DNA of 64,000 bases from NCBI GenBank assembly GCA_913057255.1, contig CAJXNU010000002.1:1-64000 (forward strand), in the 5' to 3' direction. Below, one piece after another: positions 60,714-64,000 of this stretch. The position numbers and the translations under genes were made by a program. The first letter of the stretch is position 1. Every line of letters starts with the position of its first letter. Under the pieces are notes generated by a model, which searched no databases, was not told where the DNA came from, and saw nothing but the letters and a program-made list of their open reading frames with translations. This DNA is from an uncultured Wenzhouxiangella sp. (GTDB taxonomy: Bacteria > Pseudomonadota > Gammaproteobacteria > Xanthomonadales > Wenzhouxiangellaceae).

Positions 60714-61874
60714 ATGCAATCAGCCCTTGAGTTACCCAGCCCACCACCCGAGCTCATGGAGTTATCGCACACTCTAGGTGAGCGGGTTGTCGACTGGATC
60801 GAGCAGCATGGGCCCATGCCATTTGATCGCTACATGCAGATGTGTCTGTATGAACCCGGCCTTGGCTACTATTTTAATGGACTTCATAAGTTTGGCCAGG
60901 ATGGCGACTTTGTCACCTCCCCTGAGCAAGGCAGCTTATTTGCCAAAGCCCTCGCCCGCCAGATTGACCACATCAGTCCCGAATGGGGTGATGAATGGGT
61001 GTTAATGGAATTGGGCGCAGGCTCTGGTGTGCTGGCGCGCGATCTCTTAAGCCATCTGGAGAACCAGCCAAGTCAATATCTGATCCTAGAGCCCAGCGCC
61101 ACTTTAAGAGAGGTCCAGCGCGAGACCCTGCAGTCGGCTGGCCATCATGAGCGAGTCCAATGGATCATTGAGCCACCCAGCGATTCTTTTACCGGTTTGA
61201 TACTGGGCAATGAAGTCATTGATGCACTACCCGTCAAGCGCTGGCGACTAACTGACCACGGGATTGAAGAGCTGGCGGTCAGCGTGGAAAGAGAAGGCGA
61301 GGTTGGCCGTTTGGCTTGGACCGGCATCACGCCGTCTCACCGGCTCAAGCAGGCCGTCGATGAGCTCATGGATCAACTGCCACACGCTTTGCCGGTCGGT
61401 TATGAGAGCGAAATCTTGCTGGATTTGCCTGAGTGGTTGCGAACCATCACGCAGTCACTCTCTCATGGCGTTGCCTTATTTATTGACTATGGCTACTCGA
61501 GAGAAACGTTTTATCACCCTGATCGCGCCGCCGGGACCTTGGTGTGTCACTACCGTCACCGCGCGCATTTCGATCCCTTTATTTGGCCAGGCCTCACCGA
61601 CCTCTCAGCCTTTGTGGATTTCAGTGCGCTGGCAGATGCCGCTCAAGGCCTTGGTCTCGATGTGGGGCAGTTTTCGACTCAAGCCTTGTTTGTTCTCTCA
61701 AGCCAAGTGCATGATTCGTTTGCCTCTATTTCTGATGAGCAAGAAAGGCTCAAGCGCTTGTCTGAGTTCAAACGCCTGACCTTGCCGAGTGAAATGGGCG
61801 AGAAGTTTAGGGTCATGGCATTGATGCGCAACCACAACACCCCTTTGTTGGATTTTTCGAGTAGCATTAAGTGA
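60714..61874 (+). CDS. SAM-dependent methyltransferase, MidA/NDUFAF7 family
   Basis: PMPFDRYMQMCLYEPGLGYY; GDFVTSPEQGSLFAKALARQ; LMELGAGSGVLARDLL; GNEVIDALPVKRW. Confidence 0.93.
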   Translation: MQSALELPSPPPELMELSHTLGERVVDWIEQHGPMPFDRYMQMCLYEPGLGYYFNGLHKFGQDGDFVTSPEQGSLFAKALARQIDHISPEWGDEWVLMELGAGSGVLARDLLSHLENQPSQYLILEPSATLREVQRETLQSAGHHERVQWIIEPPSDSFTGLILGNEVIDALPVKRWRLTDHGIEELAVSVEREGEVGRLAWTGITPSHRLKQAVDELMDQLPHALPVGYESEILLDLPEWLRTITQSLSHGVALFIDYGYSRETFYHPDRAAGTLVCHYRHRAHFDPFIWPGLTDLSAFVDFSALADAAQGLGLDVGQFSTQALFVLSSQVHDSFASISDEQERLKRLSEFKRLTLPSEMGEKFRVMALMRNHNTPLLDFSSSIK

Positions 61875-63475
61875 TGGGAGCTCGTTTCGACTTCATTATT
61901 GTGGGTGCCGGATCGGCTGGCTGTGTGCTGGCGAATCGACTGAGCGAAGATCCAAACAAGCGCGTGCTGCTCATAGAAGCCGGCCCCAGAGATTGGAATC
62001 CCTTTATTCACATGCCAGCGGGCTTGTCCAAGCTGATCAATTTCAAATCGATTAACTGGAACTACAACACCCAACCTGAGCCGGCGCTCAACAATCGAGA
62101 GCTCTATTGGCCTCGCGGGCGTGTTTTGGGTGGATCCAGCTCGATCAATGCCATGTGCTTTTCCAGAGGCCATCGCAGTGACTATGACGATTGGGCCAAT
62201 GCAGGCAACCCCGGGTGGAGCTGGAAAGAGGTGTTGCCCTATTTCAAACGCTCCCAAGATCAAGCCCGAGGAGCTGATGAGCTCCACGGCGTGGGCGGGC
62301 CTTTGCGGGTTGAGGATTTGAGTTTCACCAACCCCTTAAGCGAGGTGTTCATACAAGCGGCCGAGCAAGCAGGATTTGCTCGCAATAATGACTTCAATGG
62401 GCCCACACAGCGGGGCGTGGGTTTCTACCAGGTCACCCAACGAGCCGGACGGCGCTGCTCCACCGCCGCTGGCTATCTCAAACCCGTTCGCAATCGACCC
62501 AACCTCAAAGTCCTGACCCACGCACTGACCCATCGCATTTTGTTTGATGGGGGCCGGGCCGTAGGGGTTTCTTATCGTCGATTTGGGCGGATGCTAAAGG
62601 CCTACGCCTCAAATGAAGTCATCCTGAGTGCTGGTGCGATCAACTCACCGCATCTACTGATGCTATCAGGAATTGGCCCCGCCTCCATGTTGGAGCCTCA
62701 CGGCATCGAGATGGTCAGCAACAATCCATCGGTCGGACAGAATCTTCAAGACCATCTCGACGTTTGCACACTGACTCGCTGTTCCCAGCCCATCACCTAT
62801 GACCAACTCAATGAGCTTCGAGTCGGCTTAAATTATTTTCTTCGTGGCCAAGGTGAGGGCACATCGAACATCGCAGAAGCCGGCGCTTTCTTAGTCAGTG
62901 GCCGAGGACGCACCGACCGGCCCGACATCCAAATGCATTTCGTGCCCGCGCTTTTGGATGATCACGGACGAAACCGCCTACCCGGTGATGGCTACACGCT
63001 CCATGCCTGTCCGTTGCGGCCCCAGAGTCGCGGTCATTTAGCCCTCCAGTCGGCCAATCCGGCTCAACCCATTGCGATCCATCCAAATTACCTAAGCGAG
63101 GCAGAAGATCTCGAAATCATGCTCGACTGCATCCGCCTCTCACGAGAGATCTTTGCCCAACCAGCGTTCAAGCCATTCAGAGCCCATGAGATCTTGCCTG
63201 GTGATCACATCCATGATCGCGATGGTCTGATCGACTTTATCCGGACAAAGGCAGAAACGATTTATCACCCCGTGGGCACGTGCCGGATGGGCAGCGATGA
63301 GGCCGCAGTGGTGGACCCAAGCCTGCGCGTCAATGGTGTCGAAGGTTTGCGTGTGGTGGATGCATCGATCATGCCCACATTGGTCGGTGGGAACACCAAT
63401 GCCCCGACGATCATGATTGCAGAAAAAGCGGCCGACTTAATTGTTGGGCGTGAGCCCCTCTCGCCCGCTATCTAG
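61874..63475 (+). CDS. GMC-family oxidoreductase (choline dehydrogenase-like)
   Basis: [76 protein letters not shown]. Confidence 0.95.
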   Translation: MGARFDFIIVGAGSAGCVLANRLSEDPNKRVLLIEAGPRDWNPFIHMPAGLSKLINFKSINWNYNTQPEPALNNRELYWPRGRVLGGSSSINAMCFSRGHRSDYDDWANAGNPGWSWKEVLPYFKRSQDQARGADELHGVGGPLRVEDLSFTNPLSEVFIQAAEQAGFARNNDFNGPTQRGVGFYQVTQRAGRRCSTAAGYLKPVRNRPNLKVLTHALTHRILFDGGRAVGVSYRRFGRMLKAYASNEVILSAGAINSPHLLMLSGIGPASMLEPHGIEMVSNNPSVGQNLQDHLDVCTLTRCSQPITYDQLNELRVGLNYFLRGQGEGTSNIAEAGAFLVSGRGRTDRPDIQMHFVPALLDDHGRNRLPGDGYTLHACPLRPQSRGHLALQSANPAQPIAIHPNYLSEAEDLEIMLDCIRLSREIFAQPAFKPFRAHEILPGDHIHDRDGLIDFIRTKAETIYHPVGTCRMGSDEAAVVDPSLRVNGVEGLRVVDASIMPTLVGGNTNAPTIMIAEKAADLIVGREPLSPAI

Positions 63476-64000
63476 TGGCAATGCGATGTGCAGCTTGGCT
63501 GCAATCGCTCGACACAGCGTATACTCATCGGCGTTGATCTCACCATCACTGGCAATGCAATCGACCATGGCTTGCGCCAAGCGTTCCTTCTCAGTCGCCT
63601 TTAAGTCATTGAGTGCCAACAGCGCTGTATCGAGTGTCTCAGCCCAATGCTCAATGATTGGCCAGGCAGGCGTTCGCGTAAATAGAGAGCCCATGACAGA
63701 CTGCCAGTTGTCTTGCTGAGCTTCAGCATTTTCATGCCCTTGCATGGCGATCACAGCCAATAGAGGGGATACCGAGGATTTCAGTTGAGCCAATGTCTTT
63801 GAACCCGATAGCTTGGTCTTGGATGGCTCTGCGACCTCAGCCAAACTTTGGTCAATCAAACGATCGAGGACATATTCAAACACGGTCAGCTGGCCATCAT
63901 GGGCGACCAGATCACTTAACAGCGATTGCAGTTGAGTTCGCTCTTCGATTGGCTTTTGTTTAATCACCGGCAAGCACATCTCCAACAATGGCAGACGCCA
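63437..64000 (-). CDS. C-terminal part of an M48-peptidase-associated/TerB-like protein (N-terminus beyond window)
   Basis: Frame is open to the window edge ([16 protein letters not shown]...); TerB-like [25 protein letters not shown]. Confidence 0.6.
   Translation of the reverse strand, partial: WRLPLLEMCLPVIKQKPIEERTQLQSLLSDLVAHDGQLTVFEYVLDRLIDQSLAEVAEPSKTKLSGSKTLAQLKSSVSPLLAVIAMQGHENAEAQQDNWQSVMGSLFTRTPAWPIIEHWAETLDTALLALNDLKATEKERLAQAMVDCIASDGEINADEYTLCRAIAAKLHIALPLDSGREGLTPNN

Noticed and set aside
1-64000. Searched by eye for tRNA/rRNA genes, CRISPR repeats, transposases, integrases and phage genes
   Set aside because: None recognised; the intergenic gaps are short and show no cloverleaf or repeat-spacer pattern, though a tRNAscan/CRISPRCasFinder run would be needed to be certain.

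Overview
The window is a 64 kb, gene-dense segment of a gammaproteobacterium-like chromosome. I see no rRNA, tRNA, CRISPR array, transposase or prophage. Main blocks, left to right: (1) the 3' end of an NtrC-like sigma-54 regulator, dtd and a lysophospholipid acyltransferase. (2) A minus-strand envelope cluster: Pla-1/cef-type lipase, DUF1302, DUF1329, YCF48-like protein and MMPL/RND transporter. (3) DASS and Nramp-like transporters on the + strand. (4) An unusual minus-strand run at 25.4-13.9 kb: a TPR/FG-GAP/ASPIC-UnbV lipoprotein, a fusion of a His-rich membrane domain with five CXXCH motifs and TPRs, two tandem CRTAC1-like FG-GAP/ASPIC-UnbV proteins and an exported TPR protein. This run follows a nitrilase-like gene and lpdA-aceF-aceE on the same strand with almost no gaps. 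(5) A serine hydrolase and malic enzyme, then a glycolytic/transketolase cluster tkt-gap-pgk-pyk-class I FBA. (6) Two small exported orphans and an OmpR-type two-component system with a notable leader: an 11-bp-period direct repeat, a -10-like box, a short leader ORF and an intrinsic terminator just before the regulator start codon. (7) yggS-proC-yggT-DUF4426-trmH, pdxH, an exosortase H-like gene, and aroK-aroB. (8) The rpsU-yqeY-dnaG-rpoD operon, tsaD, folB-folK, a pteridine-reductase-like SDR, a MidA-like methyltransferase, a GMC oxidoreductase, and a truncated M48/TerB-like C-terminus. The best candidates for an undescribed system are the putative envelope redox cluster in (4) and the leader in (6). 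All calls come from reading the translations and DNA; no database search or folding program was run.
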